DNA from: Nematostella vectensis
Lineage: Eukaryota; Cnidaria; Anthozoa; Actiniaria; Edwardsiidae
Reading direction: 5' to 3'
NCBI RefSeq assembly: GCF_932526225.1
Contig: NC_064045.1
Coordinates: 8,922,022 to 8,986,021 of the forward strand
DNA length: 64,000 bases
Part shown: positions 1-12,600 of the stretch, one piece after another
Layout: the number at the start of each line of letters is the position of its first letter
Numbering within the stretch: position 1 is the first letter of the stretch
Program-made: the position numbers and the translations under genes
The notes under the pieces: generated by a model
Told to the model about the DNA's origin: nothing
Databases searched by the model: none
What the model saw: the letters and a program-made list of their open reading frames with translations, nothing else

Positions 1-32
1 TAAAACGTGCAACACACAGATCCTGAAAACTG

Positions 33-3000
33 CTACATGTCATAACCCATATTGTCAAGCCGAAATAGTTCCCGTTGCTCACGTCTATGCCTTTCTTGGA
101 GCAAACGAAATGACTTCTCCCATGACTGTCTATAAGATTGGAACTCGTCCATTACTCTTAGCAGCTCTGCACTCTGCTGAGCCATCAGTCTTTCAGTACT
201 GAGACCAGAGGTTTTGCCAGACAGAGTATGCGTGTCAGACGGGAGCTCTGATTGTTGTTTGGCGCCAGCAGTAGAAAGTTCGATTTCAACCTCTTGTAGC
301 TCGGCGTCTCGACCCGCTGTCAACAAGAAAAAAATTTATTAACGTTAAAATAATAAGTGCCCCTCCCCCTAAAACATATCTAAAAAACACCTCTTGAATA
401 ATGTTATTCTATTTATAAATAATGAAACCACCATGAATCCAAATATAGTTTTGTTCTCAATCGTTTTGTTCTCAATAAGCGCCCCCTCCCAGCGTCCCCT
501 TTCCTATAAACGCTCTAAAATTTCCACTGACCTTTGCTTTCCCTCCACTCTCCCCTCCTTGGCAAGTGATACTTTTGCCAATACAAACCGACGGCTAGTA
601 TAACCAGGAAGAGACCTGCCATCGCATACACCGAATACCCGAAGATGCTTCCATCGAAATAGTCCGTTCCATCAGTTGCCTCACTGTTAGGATCCTGGGA
701 GATAAATAGGTACACAGTGGTAAATACAGCTGATAGGAAGCCCGAGGGTCGCAATGCAGAGCGTTACTCTGTAGTGCCTTTGCCTTTCATTCGATCCCTC
801 TGTAAAAAAACAGAGGTCGTCGGAGCAAAAAAGAAAAAAAACAAAGTGCGAATGCTCGAAACTCCAGGAAAGCTACTCGATATTCACATAGGCGTAAAAT
901 ATACCATTTCAGCCTTGTGTTGATTTATTCCCCTTTAATATCGTACAGCAGTCATGTCTTGAATGACACCCTAATTGCGTTATTCAGGTACATTTTAACT
1001 AAAAAAAACCTTACCTTAGCATGCGAGAGATAACTGTCCAAAAGAAATAAGCCTTCGTCCGAATGCCTCTGCTGGAAGTCGCGGAGACATTGCGCGAGAT
1101 TGTTACTATGTTGCGGCAACACTGCACCGTAGGCCACAGACTGTTCTAAGACGGACGCGACAGTAAGCTTGTGTTGCGAGTAGTACGAGTCGTGTTGTGT
1201 CGAGCTGAGGAAATCAACCAGCGCGAGTTGCGACTCGCCCGACGCAACACTCGAGTAGACTTCTTCGAACGTCGCTTTCGCTGCGAAACAGAACAAAACC
1301 GACTAAAACTTTAAGGGGTCAAATCACACGGTCAATGGGGCAGCGACTATACCATGCGTAATGATCACGTCCTCTCGCAAAATCTATTTCGAAAGGCTAT
1401 CTAAATAGTAAAAGGAAAGGGAGGGCGGAATCAATATAACAAAATACACACACTGTAGCATATTAAAGAAGGCCAACCAACCCGCCATTTGACTTCGCGC
1501 ACCACAAAAAGAGTAACAAAAAGAATAAATTAGTATTGGCTATTATTTTTTAATCTCGCCAATTCATATCAGAAGTCATTCATTCATGGTTGTTTTGAAT
1601 ATAAACAATAACAAAGGAGTGGTTGATCTACCACTTTGCTGTTGCTTACATTTGAAAATAACCAAACAAGAATAAAGTTTCATACTTTATTGACGGCATC
1701 TGAATAAAAGAAGTTCAGTTAATCGTTTGAATTAGCCGATGGTAATGGATTTTTTGGGTGAGACGATACTTCGTGAGAGGGTAAAATGGCGGCGTGATAG
1801 GTAGCTGCTCGCAGCTCATGGATTAAGAAGAGCCACCTAAATGCTCAAAAAGCTTCCGTTTCTATTCTTTTCTATTATCCCTGTGACGCCATTCCTAGCC
1901 CGGCACAGTGGTGTTTATCATCCTATTTTATCGATTTTCTTTTTAATTATTTTTTGTTATTCTGGTGAAAACAGTATTAAGAAATACTTGTAACATTGCT
2001 AGCTAGAGTATCCGGTGCGTACATTTTTCTCATGTGATACCTATTGTATCGTTCTAAACGATAAATTTTGTTAATTCATTCGTCTCAATTTTTGGCGTCA
2101 TAACGTCAAAATTGATCCGAATAAATAAATTAAGAACCCAGAACATTTGCAACTACGACTGACTCGAACAAGGTTACAGGAGCCAGCGTGTAAACCTCTT
2201 TTAAACAATGTGAATTTTGAATCTCAAATTGTTGTAACACTGAATCCATTTGATAATGTTGTATATGATTATTATATGATTATTTCAGATTTCAAACCTC
2301 TCCTAATATCAAACTCCAGTTGTAACTACAATAAATAGTTTGAACCAATGGCAAAGTCGTTCAGTCATTCAGTACATCTATGACTGCGCACCCCCCATCA
2401 GCCCATCCCGGGTACTCGCCTGAGTAATGTGGTTGTATTGTTAAAGCCGAATTGTCACCAGTTTCCGGAGGTCCGTCGGAAACCTCAACCGTCAAAAGAC
2501 AAAAGAATCTATTAGAATCCGCGCTATAAAACGGACCATCCGCCCTAAATTATCAGTCAAATCCTCGAAGAAACTTCCAAAAGACACACTGCTTTTAAAA
2601 TTTTGAAATATTTTCCGCAGTTTCCGTTAAAAATCATCGGAGATTGATACGTTATCGACCGGAAGTAAACTGGTGACAATGCGGCTTTAATATCACTGAG
2701 TTTAAAATATAGGACAAGTAAAGTAAGATTAGATTGACTTACCACGCACAAAAGAGCTTTGAAAAACTGCGTATTGATACTGTACGGACGTGTTTTTAAC
2801 AGAAACCTGTAAACAACAGCACAGACAGACACATCATTCACGGACACGCAATTATAAAAAAAAATCGCAAAAAATGACATGCTGACGATTCCTAATAAGG
2901 ACAAAAAAGCTGTCCATGGTTGCCGGACTGCACGGGTAATAGACTGTGCTAGCGTCCCGTCTTGGCCCGACTGGTGCCAATCTGCGTATGTTAGTGTCAT

Positions 3001-6000
3001 TTTAATACCCCTTATTGAAAAAATAAAGTCCGTGAACTTTTATCTCGCGAAATTTAATAGATATAGAAAAATTGATGAAAGAGATTGAAGGTTCTTTTGA
3101 GATCTTCTAGTAAGCAACAAAACTATCGATATTAGCTCAGGAACAAGAACCCTTTTCAATATATTGGTCCTGTTTCAGTTGTTGGCTTCTTCATTTCTTT
3201 TTTGTTTAAACGAAAAAAATAAAGTAACTTGAACTTCGAATTCGCGAAATTTAATCCCCTGCAAACACAATTTTTCTCCGCAATCGCGAAATAAAAGACT
3301 CGCAAAATGTGCTTAAGAACATTTTCGCAAAAGTTAAGATGCTCGAATAAAATAAATAAAAATAAGCCTTCTCCTCAGGCAAAGAGTGCTTTTGTAATTT
3401 TTCAGTGTTTTTATGAATTGGGATTCCTGTGGCGAGTTGAACCGGAACCGGAACCGGAAGAGAGGAGGGGGGGCAAGCCATAACTTTGTTGTACCAACAA
3501 TTAGGAAACGGGCAAGCGCAAAAGCTTGTGGGAAGGCCCACTTTCCCGTAAACACAACAATGGTAGAGTCCCTTACCACCATGCCATAGAGATGAGAGGC
3601 ATTTCCAATCATGTTGCTAGACAACGATGACGTCACAATTCCCATGAACATCGCAATGATGACGAGGCCTGCGTTGATCCAGACGACAGCAAACAGACGA
3701 CTTGGTACGCTGCGGGGGACCTTGTCACCGTACCTAAACAACATCAAAAAAGACCTCATGAAACTGGCCCAGGGGCTGGTTTTTGAGTGAAAGAGGGCGT
3801 GTTTCTAAGGCTCCCCTTTAAATACGAACATACGAACGCGAACTATAAAAGGGACCTGCCTTGGGCAAGCTGTCATTAGACATTTGACTTCACTCAATGA
3901 AGAGCTCCGTAAAGAGAAGCCAGAATGCTAAATAGAGTTCAAAATTGGCTTAAAACACACTATTAAAGTAATAACTCATTAAAAAAAATACTCAAGGACA
4001 ATTTTTGTTCATGTATTTTTAGAGAATTGACTCCAAACACTTTCCCGAACATGCTTGATAGTTTTTTGACAATCTCTTGCACTTTACAGTTGTTGTAGTT
4101 TGTCGTACGGCTTTATTTTTTTCTTCTCGCAGTTTCAGAGTTCCTCACTCAATAAAGTCTATTTGTGAATGACGACTTGCGCGAGAGCTTGCGAAAAGGG
4201 GACGGAGCTATCCCTTTTATCGCGCGCGTTCGTGTTTAAAAGCTTTTAGAATACATGATATAGTCAATAGAAGCCGCGTTTCCACTTGGCCGCGAAGAAT
4301 ATTCTCAAGTTGCACTAGCCGTAGCCTGAGTCGTCAAGGAAGGTTTTAGAGTTTTTTTCTTATATGATACTCATCTAAAAAATGGGAAGGGGATGCGTCC
4401 ACAAAGTAAGGTAAAGTAAGCTGACAATAACGAGAGGGTGTTAGAGGGTGTAGCAAAGGTAACGTGACAAAAACAATACACTAGAATAATATAGCCAACA
4501 GGTAAAGAAATGTCAGATTCATTACATGGAATCCTCTACAAACAAATATCCAGATTAATGTGATAATCACAAGATTGTTGTGATGACGACACTAATCCAG
4601 TCAACTTACCCGACGGTTGTCATTGTAACTGCGGCCCACCAGAACCCTTCAAAAACACCCAGGGGGAAAAAGTCGGGAAACTCTTCCGTATTTGAGCCAT
4701 GATCCTTGGAGAGGAAACAAAATCCACCATTAATATTTTAATATTCATTAATATTATTCTTTGTCTTAAAATACAAAGACACCCGTAAATCGCGCGCTCT
4801 AATTGATCATGGGTCCATATGTTATTAGAAGACATTTGCACTCGGCTGCGTCTCGTTGCGGACTTTTTCGTTCATGACACGCTGTGACGTCATCTTTGCA
4901 TCTATTAAAAGAGACGCGCACTAAAATTAAATCTATTTGTAAGGCTTTGATTTAGCCTTCTCAGCAAGCATCTCGAGTGTTTTTGTTATTTTTTAATATT
5001 TTTATATATTGGGGTTCCTGTGGCGAGTTGAACCGGAACCGGAAGAGGGGAGAGGGACAAAAGAATCCCCCTTTCCCCTAACCTAGGCTCCCACTCTTTC
5101 TTGAACACACCACAGGAAGCCCGAAATCGAAAAAAAAAGCCTTTTTCCAAAATCAATCGAGACGCCTGCGGTCTGCAGAGGAGGCTAGCTTTGATTAAGC
5201 CCGGCACAGCTGCAAGTACGGCTATAGGTCAGCCATGCGCTCTACACTTCTGCTAGTCTATTTGCACACGAACACAGAAAGTGGGCTCTTTCATTGTCAC
5301 GTCAATATAAAGATGACATTTAAAACAAGTCATTATAGTAACACGTGTGATTAAATGATGACAGGATTACTATACTAGGGAAAATGAAACTGCTATTGCA
5401 CTTTTTATTTCGAAATAATTTTGGGGCCTGAACTCTTTCAAAGCATATGGTTAAGAAAGGAACAATGAGAAAGATTATAGCCAAATTCGTTGTTACGCGA
5501 CCTCCCAGAATCCAAATTTCGTTTCTTTTCATGGGTGTAGCGCGTAGTCAATCAAACCAAACAATTAAAACCGGACAAATCGCCACCAAAGCTTGTGTCT
5601 GACTACGCGCTATTCCCAAACGAGACAAAGATTTTGGATTCGCCGCGGTAGCGCAACAACGAATTTGGCTGTAAGGCGAACAAGGATAGAAGTGAAAAAA
5701 AAACTAAATACCTTACCGATACCTTACCGATATTTCAGCATTTTAATCAAAATAGGACAACAGGGGTGATCAAACAACAAGAGCAGTATTACACTGTATA
5801 AAGAAGAATTGCTTTTGGGGGTAATAAAAAAAGCACCCCAGGCATGTGTCGGGCTAGCGCTGATAAAAACCAGAAGCGGTATTAAAGCGCAGAGATACGA
5901 TAACATCCTTATACTGCGACGCGCGCTACCTTGGGCACCTTAACAGTTTTGTGAAGTAAGCCAATAAAGATGCGAGAAACGTTCTGATACGACGCGCGCT

Positions 6001-8564
6001 ACCGTGGCCACCTTGACAGTTTTGTGGAGTAAGCCAATAAAAATGCGAGAAACATGCTATCTGATTGGCATCAACGTCACTAGGCAACAGGCGTTTCAAA
6101 GAAATGCTTCAGTGTACATTGAAACGCGATGAAATCTTTCTAGTTATAGAGTTTGTGTCAACAAAAACACTGAAATCCCCATATTAATTTGGAATGGTTT
6201 TATATCTTTGTCTACGGTAGCGCATAATAACATTTAGAGATAAACAAAATAATAAATTGTGATATCAAAAAGAAAAAGAGAGAAACACTTTTAAATTATC
6301 AATAAGACTGTTCCCCTGTCTTGTAGCTACAACATTTAAAAGACAAACCACATGTTTGTTATGACTCATAAAACGCATGCTGTAAATAAATCATCGACAA
6401 AAAAATGCCGATAATATCCATAGCGCGCGAACTAAACATTAAAAAATTGCCAATAATAATTGGTTATCTATATATTTCCTTGGGGCATATTTCCATATTT
6501 ATCAGCCGACTCAGAAAAAAACTTTTGATATGTTCGATCGAAAATGGTAAATGAAGAATAAACTTTTTTCAGTAGGTATTTCCCATTTGTTCACTTAATT
6601 TGTCCTCCAATGGAATAAACACAGTAACAGGTGTGGCTGAATAGTCTTCTCTAAAATATCTTATCTTATTATCTTATTATTGCAGTTAGAAACGAAGCAA
6701 AGGTACCGATACTAAGTACATGAACTAATTACACCACTGCCATTAGATGAACAACTTAAAGAGCCCGTAGGTTAAAGGTAATCAGAGTTTCATTAATGTG
6801 TAACCACAACTTTAGGTAATCTCTGATAGACGATAAATTATTTACTGAAAAGCCCTGTAACACGAACACATTTGGTTGCAAATTGTCTTGAAAAATATAA
6901 CTGCAAGTCGCACTTGTTACTGAAAGTGGAAGTGCGTTCTACTTTTCGTGACACATTGAGAGAAGAAATACAAGTTGCAAACAGGGTGTTTTTGATATTG
7001 CTTATTAATAGAGAAATCTCATCATATAAAAAATATATAATTACCAATAACCAGGCTACATGTTCAACGAACCGCCTCGCTTAGATAAGCTTTACTAAGA
7101 AATCGAAAATTAAGTATAGAAAAGTATCCGGAAAATTAATCTTTATTCACTCATAAATCTAATTCAAACCAAGTAAAATGTCAGAAAAATGAAATACAGA
7201 GAAAAGGGCATTTATCTAAATTTCGATTTCATGAAAATGAGTGTTTTGCTCGACAAATTCATTCAACGTTTAAATAGAGCTATAAACATATGTAGCCAGA
7301 CATTTGAAAAAAAAATATTACATAGTTCCATTCAAGTAATAAAGTCTCAACGAAAGGAAAATAGATAAATCTTACAAAATACCGGTTAAAGTTTCGATGG
7401 CTCGAAAATTGGTAGGACAGGGCGACCCGGAACAGGCCTAACCCTGTTGTCATCGTTCCAACAAGGAATGATTATACGAGTTGCATGCTAAAAAACACAG
7501 GTGATAACAATATAATAAAAAGCCTCAAAAGATAAGAACAACTTTGCAGCAAAAGACTTAAACACTAATATAGTGGTAGTAGCGTAGGCACCAAGAAAAG
7601 TCTCGGAATCTCGCCGTTTTTTAAGCAAGTCTCGAATTTTCAAAATTTTAGGGGTCTCGGATTCTCGTTCTTTTCTACCACGGTCTCGGACACTCGGATT
7701 TTTAAACGCGATCTCAGGGTCCCGACCTTTTGTTAAACGCGATGTTTTATATTATTACTACGGCAGTGGGTTTACCTTTCGTTTTAGTCTTGAGCGTTTT
7801 AAAAGTTTAGCTACTGTAGGGGTTAAACAAAACATTTCAACCTTGCGTTGATTTATTTATCTGACTTCATCAGACTTTGTGCCCACCTAGTTGTTCCAAG
7901 CTAGGACTGTATTTTTTCTAGTAATAAGTCTAAAAAGCAGTACTATAGAGTATAAGCTATGCCGTGGGACGTAAAATGGTGAGTGCAAATATAGATTTAG
8001 TGATGAACTTACCAATAACCAAACAACAAAGCCGCTTAGACTGAGCGATGTCACAATGAATACGAGGATCGGCCACGAGTTCACGATAGCTGTTAGCAAA
8101 TCCGCACCCGAGACAGTCTTTCCAGTTACAATAGCAATTCCAGGCGACTTCACAAACACAACAAACGGTCGACCATAGAATGTGTTTATCTTGCCTAAAT
8201 TACGACCTACTGGAAGCAAAATAGAATCCGGTTTTGCAAGCAGGACATCTTCAATCATTGTTCTTTCCATCTCAGGCGAAGAAAAAGATATAGTAACTCC
8301 TGGTTTACAACAAGATTGAATTCCCTTTTGAAATATGTCCAATAGAACACCTCGTTTAGCGTTGTTTTGTTCGTAAATATAAGGCGCATTGGTCGTCCAA
8401 GAAACATGGATTTTAGCGCCATCTACACAGGCCCGTTCCACGGCAGACATGTTCCCCGCGCCAGTAACACTCTTGAAAATAACAAACCATACGAATATCC
8501 ACATCCATGATCTAAACTTTAAGATTTCTTCTATTATATTCCCGAGTAGTATAGTAAATGTCAT
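33..8564 (-). CDS. iGluR-topology receptor with a potassium-channel pore (paralogue A)
   Basis: Predicted plasma-membrane ligand-gated channel of 526 aa. Exons on the minus strand, 5' to 3': 8564-8013, 4704-4610, 3733-3577, 2806-2743, 1280-1015, 694-532, 316-33; all junctions are GT-AG and in phase. Order: hydrophobic leader (residues 20-38, with Met21 an alternative start), S1 ligand-binding half (about 45-150, with an APYIY motif at 60-64 and a CC pair at 85-86), M1 (162-184), pore helix and filter TTVGYGD (213-219), M2 (228-252), S2 (269-378, with a YGAVLPQHS segment typical of receptor S2 ends), M3 (395-417), and a Glu/Arg/Gln-rich helical tail. There is no amino-terminal domain. Known family: bacterial GluR0 and rotifer AvGluR1 combine the same fold with a potassium filter. 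The position matching the ligand-carboxylate Arg of animal receptors is Lys125 by eye alignment, so the ligand is unknown. The 64-nt exon 4 was found only by analogy with paralogue B. The 3' UTR is outside the window. Confidence 0.85.
2437..2693. repeat. Small inverted-repeat element (MITE-like) in an intron of paralogue A
   Basis: The left end (TTAAAGCCGAATTGTCACCA) and the right end (CTGGTGACAATGCGGCTTTA) are near-perfect inverted repeats, and there is no coding capacity between them. Related right-end fragments with the motif AGTAAACTGGTGAC appear near 15440 and 47130, and a looser one near 32200, so this is a dispersed non-autonomous family. It lies 49 bp from the 64-nt exon at 2743-2806. 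Confidence 0.7.
3400..3470. repeat. Dispersed repeat, second copy at about 4990-5057
   Basis: Both sites share TCCTGTGGCGAGTTGAACCG followed by GAACCGGAAGAG and a purine-rich stretch, preceded by an AT-rich stretch. The two copies are about 1.6 kb apart in introns of paralogue A. The element boundaries are unclear. Confidence 0.6.
3817..4240. repeat. MITE-like element with TATAAAAGGG-bearing inverted ends
   Basis: The left terminus carries ACGAACGCGAACTATAAAAG. The right terminus carries the inverse, CTTTTATCGCGCGCGTTCGT. A second copy with matching interior (GGCAAGCTGTCATT, then a GAGCTCCGTA motif) lies at 30158-30703. There is no open reading frame of note. It is in the intron between M2 exon 3 and pore exon 2 of paralogue A. 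Confidence 0.8.
5481..5668. repeat. Inverted-repeat element, arms of about 45 bp
   Basis: The left arm starts CCAAATTCGTTGTTACGCGA and the right arm ends CGCAACAACGAATTTGG. The inner parts also pair (GAATCCAAATTTCG with AGATTTTGGATTC, and GTAGTC with GACTAC). It looks like a hairpin-type MITE with a short central loop. No coding content. Confidence 0.75.
5918..6056. repeat. Direct tandem repeat, period 73, two copies
   Basis: Two adjacent units begin GACGCGCGCTACC at 5918 and 5991. They share the CAGTTTTGTG...AGTAAGCCAATAAA...TGCGAGAAAC body. It is intronic in paralogue A, and no function is visible. Confidence 0.8.
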
Positions 8565-9639
8565 ACTATTCTTTCCAATCCAAAGCAAGTAATATCTGCG
8601 CTTCTCGTCATTAAAACAGCAACATTACAACTATTATGGCGAAAACGTGTTTTTGTTTTGGTGATGTTCTCTGTGTATGGGGCCCAAGGCTGTCACTGAG
8701 TTGGTTTCACTTCGGATCTTGTAGGCAAAATTCGTACATCATTTATCATCCAAAGATCACGAAAAAACGTTCACTTCATCTGCTCTTAAAAGGAAGTTTC
8801 TTATTCAAAATAACCCCCAATCTTGTCCAAACTCGAAGAACTGCGTGCCTCAATATCTTCATTCACAAACATGTCCCCCGGAAACTCGTAAAGTTTGAAA
8901 TTTATGCCTCAATACAGAGCACGGATAAATGTTTTATTATCTTTGTTGGAACCACAAATACGGTAAGATAAACAAAACCTTACGAAGCGCTTACTGGTCT
9001 TGATTTTCCCATAGAACATAATAGTATCATTAGTAAATCAAAACATCCCGATATTTAACAGCAGTCAGGTTGCTTCTTTTCTCTCTTTGGTCGCTTTAAT
9101 TGTTACGAAAACGCACTAAACAATAACATGTACAATATTACTATACCCTCCTTATAAAATATTCATAAATCGTTAAATTCGAGATGTGTCAACATCGTTA
9201 TTGAGGGATATTTTTCATGTCAATTATTCAACGGAGATCTTAGCGAAGAAAGGTTGTACTAATTCTTCTCGTACGACCAATCACAACACCATGGGAACTA
9301 CAATTGGATGATTTACTACGGGGGTTAAAAGCGGCCTAAGACAAGCCTTCGCGGAGGGGAAAGAAAAGGATAAATGAAGAAAATCACGGTTCTTTGGGGG
9401 AACAAAAACAAAAACCCTGAATACCAAATTGTGAGTGAACAAGTAATTAGTTCACCAACGGAGTTGAACTGTGTTCGGACATCGTGGAATTAGCTTGACA
9501 TTTTGATATTACTCTGTGTTTGATTCATGTTCAGTTTACTCTTTTGTGAGGACATTTCCAATGTGAATCTGTCACAAGTACATGCAGTTCTGAATGTTAG
9601 TGAAAGACTATAGCTGTCTCAACTTAAATCGAACTCCAA
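8565..9639. promoter_or_regulatory. Shared 5' region between the divergent channel genes
   Basis: This 1,075-bp interval separates the start codons of two divergently transcribed paralogues, so it should hold both promoters and 5' UTRs. No coding exon, repeat with clear ends or well-placed TATA box was recognised. The role is inferred from position only. Confidence 0.5.
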
Positions 9640-12600
9640 ATGCATTTAAAGCTACTTAATCACGGAATCGTAGTATTCCCAATATTGTTCTGTTTAACTC
9701 AAAAAAGTTCTTGCTCGCTCGATGAAAAATGTAACCAAAACAGTACATTCGTCATCAGATATGTACACCAACGTCCGTATATATTCAGCGAGCAAAGTAC
9801 ACAGATGGCCGGGATTTTCCATGATATTTTAACAGAATCGCTCAAGATATGTTGCCCTGCAATCAAACTTGAATTCAAGAAAATTGCTACCGGAAACCAA
9901 GGACTGCGGAATATGATGGATGGAGGGGACTTCGACGTCATTGCACCGGTCGGGAATTCCCCTTATAGTTCTAACATACGTGGGTACCCGTTTTTGGAAA
10001 TCTCGGAATCGTCAGGGAGTGCAATTCTTATGTCCGGAAACGCTTCCGGTGGACGTCTACTGTTCTCGGTTCTTAGCGCTTGGCCCATTTTGATTTTTAT
10101 CGTGATTTCCGCAACTCTTGCGGGTGTGATCATATGGTTTTTGGTAAGCACTCTTGTAGATTCGTTGACTCCATGTTCCAAAATTCTTTATTTGCCTTCG
10201 TTTATATTTATCAACTTGGAAACAAATAAATTGAAATCATGAATGATTTAGGCTCGTAACTGAGATTTGGTGATAACTTCTTCTAGGAAAATTATCGTAA
10301 TAATTTTGACACCCGATCGTAGATCTAGACCATGAGATTGCATCGAAAACAACACGTCACATAAAAACAAAGGAGCAGACATCATACCTTTCATACAACC
10401 CTTATCTGATCTAACTGATTTATCACCATTTCATTCTGCTTGAACAATGCTCAAACAACAAGAAATAAATACGTATAAAAAATTAATGGTTGTTCTTGGA
10501 ATTATCATAAGCGAACATTGAAGCCAAGCTTCTGATTTATTTGCTTGTTTTTTTTTTTCGATTTAAGGAGAGAAAGGAAAACCCCAAACAGTTCCCAGAA
10601 GCCTTCAGTACAGGGGTTTTTGAGGGGTTCTGGTGGGCATTCGTTACCATGACAACCGTCGGGTAGGTCGAGCAGCCGTATTAACATTCAAAATACATTG
10701 ACGGATATTCTGAATTGTTGTAAAACGCGATTACATTGTTTGTTTTTCATGTAACAATCAAATACAGTAGAAATCTATAATTTAAGAATCTTTTACCATT
10801 AAACTTTTAGTTGGTCTAGATAAATAAAAAATTATCATCTGATAGTTTTGCAGAGCTGGATAAGATTTTCTTCCAGGGACCTGACAAGTCCTACCCAAGT
10901 ATAATTTAAAGAATAGAAAAACAATTTTTAAATATCTTATTTACGTTTCGGTGCGAATTTATAACTACACTGTAACTGCGCTGTCAAAAAAATTGTATCC
11001 AAACTTCCGAAATTAAATATCTACAGAAAGAGTATTTTTTTATCTGCTGCTAAGTTTATATTTAGAGCCTTATTTTTAAAACTATTATTTCTTTCAATGT
11101 TCCTTATTTTCTTTTCGTGTTAGATATGGCGACAAAGCACCAAAAACACTCTTCGGCAAATTGGTGGGAAGCCTGTGGATTCTGATGGGGCTGATAATAA
11201 CAACAATGTTTATTAGCATTATCACGTCAGCGCTTGCCGAATCAACAGCAGCGGACGGACAGGCTAATGTCAGAGGGGTTGAGGTAATGAGGATTGGATG
11301 TGGGAGATGGGGGTTGAAGTAATGAGGATTGGATATGGGAGATGGGGGTGATGTAATGAGGGTTGGATATGGGAGATGGGGGTTGAGGTAATAAGGATTG
11401 GATATGGGAGATGGGAGATGGGGGGTGATGTAATGAGGATTGGATATGGGAGATGGGGGTTGAGGTAATGAGGATTGGATATGGGAGATGGGGGGTGATG
11501 TAATGAGGATTGGATATGGGAGATGGGGGTTGAGGTAATGAGGATTGGATATGGGAGATGGTGGTTGAGGTAATGAGGATTGGATATGGGAGATGGGGGG
11601 TGATGTAATGAGGATTGGATATGGGAGATGGGGGTTGAGGTAATGAGGATTGGATATGGGAGTTGGGGGTTGAGGTAATGAGGATTGGATATGGGAGATG
11701 GGGGTTGAGGTAATGAGGATTGGATATGGGAGATGGGGGTGGAGGTAATAAGGGTTGAACGTGGGGGTGGAGGTAATAAGGGTTGAACGTGGGGTTGGAG
11801 GTGATGAGGGTTGAACATGGGACTGGAAGTAATAAAGGCTAAACGAGGGGGCGGAGGTAATGAGGGTTAGATGTTTGGGGGCGGTGAGGTAAGGGAGGAG
11901 GCAGGTAAGAAAGGTGGGATGTTAGGGGGCTGGAGGTTAGGAGGGTAGTATGTAGGGGGGAACGGGGAGAAAAGGAAGGTGTACAGTGTTAGGAGTGAGG
12001 GTAAGAGGGTAGGCTGATTATTCTTTAGACCTCAGAGCTAAAGAAGAATCAACAGCAACCGCCATAGTGGATGGACTAGATGAGTTGAGAAGAGAACGGA
12101 CGTGAATAAGTGCAATACAGTTAAGAATTTATGGTGCCCTTCAAAGGAAGAAGATAATACTCTATTGTGGAGTAGTCTGGTTGTAAAATGTTCGAAACAC
12201 CTACACGAGCTTACGCAGAATAAGGCGATAGGTCTTAATTATAGCATGACTGTTTCACCAGGTTTCTGTTGTCAACCAAAGTGAGGAGCATAAGCTTGCG
12301 ATTCGACAAAACGCTAAAATCACAGGTATGAGCCGCGTTTTTTTGCACGCGTTGCTGTCAGGGGATAAGTGGTAAGAGCTTACACTTACATTGATAAAGC
12401 AGTAAAGTTCACTCTTTTTTAAGTTCACTTATTTTACATAACTATGGCGATGATGATGGCGATGTCTCAAGGACCTCAATAAAATTCAGGAAACTGAAAA
12501 TTTCTTAGTTTTATACTGCTATCTCTTAACAATTCCATCGACCACATCCAATTTGCCCATTTGTGGCGGTAAGAATTGCTGTTGACCACACCAAAAGTGG

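Noticed and set aside
2557-3000. Minus-strand frame of 147 aa with a hydrophobic middle (LSLLGIVSMSFFAIFF)
   Set aside because: It runs across the splice acceptor of the well-supported 64-nt channel exon in a different frame, and shows no family motif.
3334-3576. Continuation of the channel frame beyond M2 on the minus strand
   Set aside because: A GGTAAGG donor at 3576 and the exact exon match with paralogue B show this is intron.
8636-8971. 111-aa plus-strand frame between the channel genes
   Set aside because: No homology signal, no splice context, and it lies in the shared 5' region.
11270-11818. 182-aa Pro/Ser/Ile/His repeat protein on the minus strand
   Set aside because: Pure translation of the minisatellite.
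12029-12104. Possible extra exon of paralogue B between exons 3 and 4 (RAKEESTATAIVDGLDELRRE)
   Set aside because: It has usable splice-like ends, but its phase does not fit phase-0 exons 3 and 4 and paralogue A has no counterpart; an alternative exon is not excluded.
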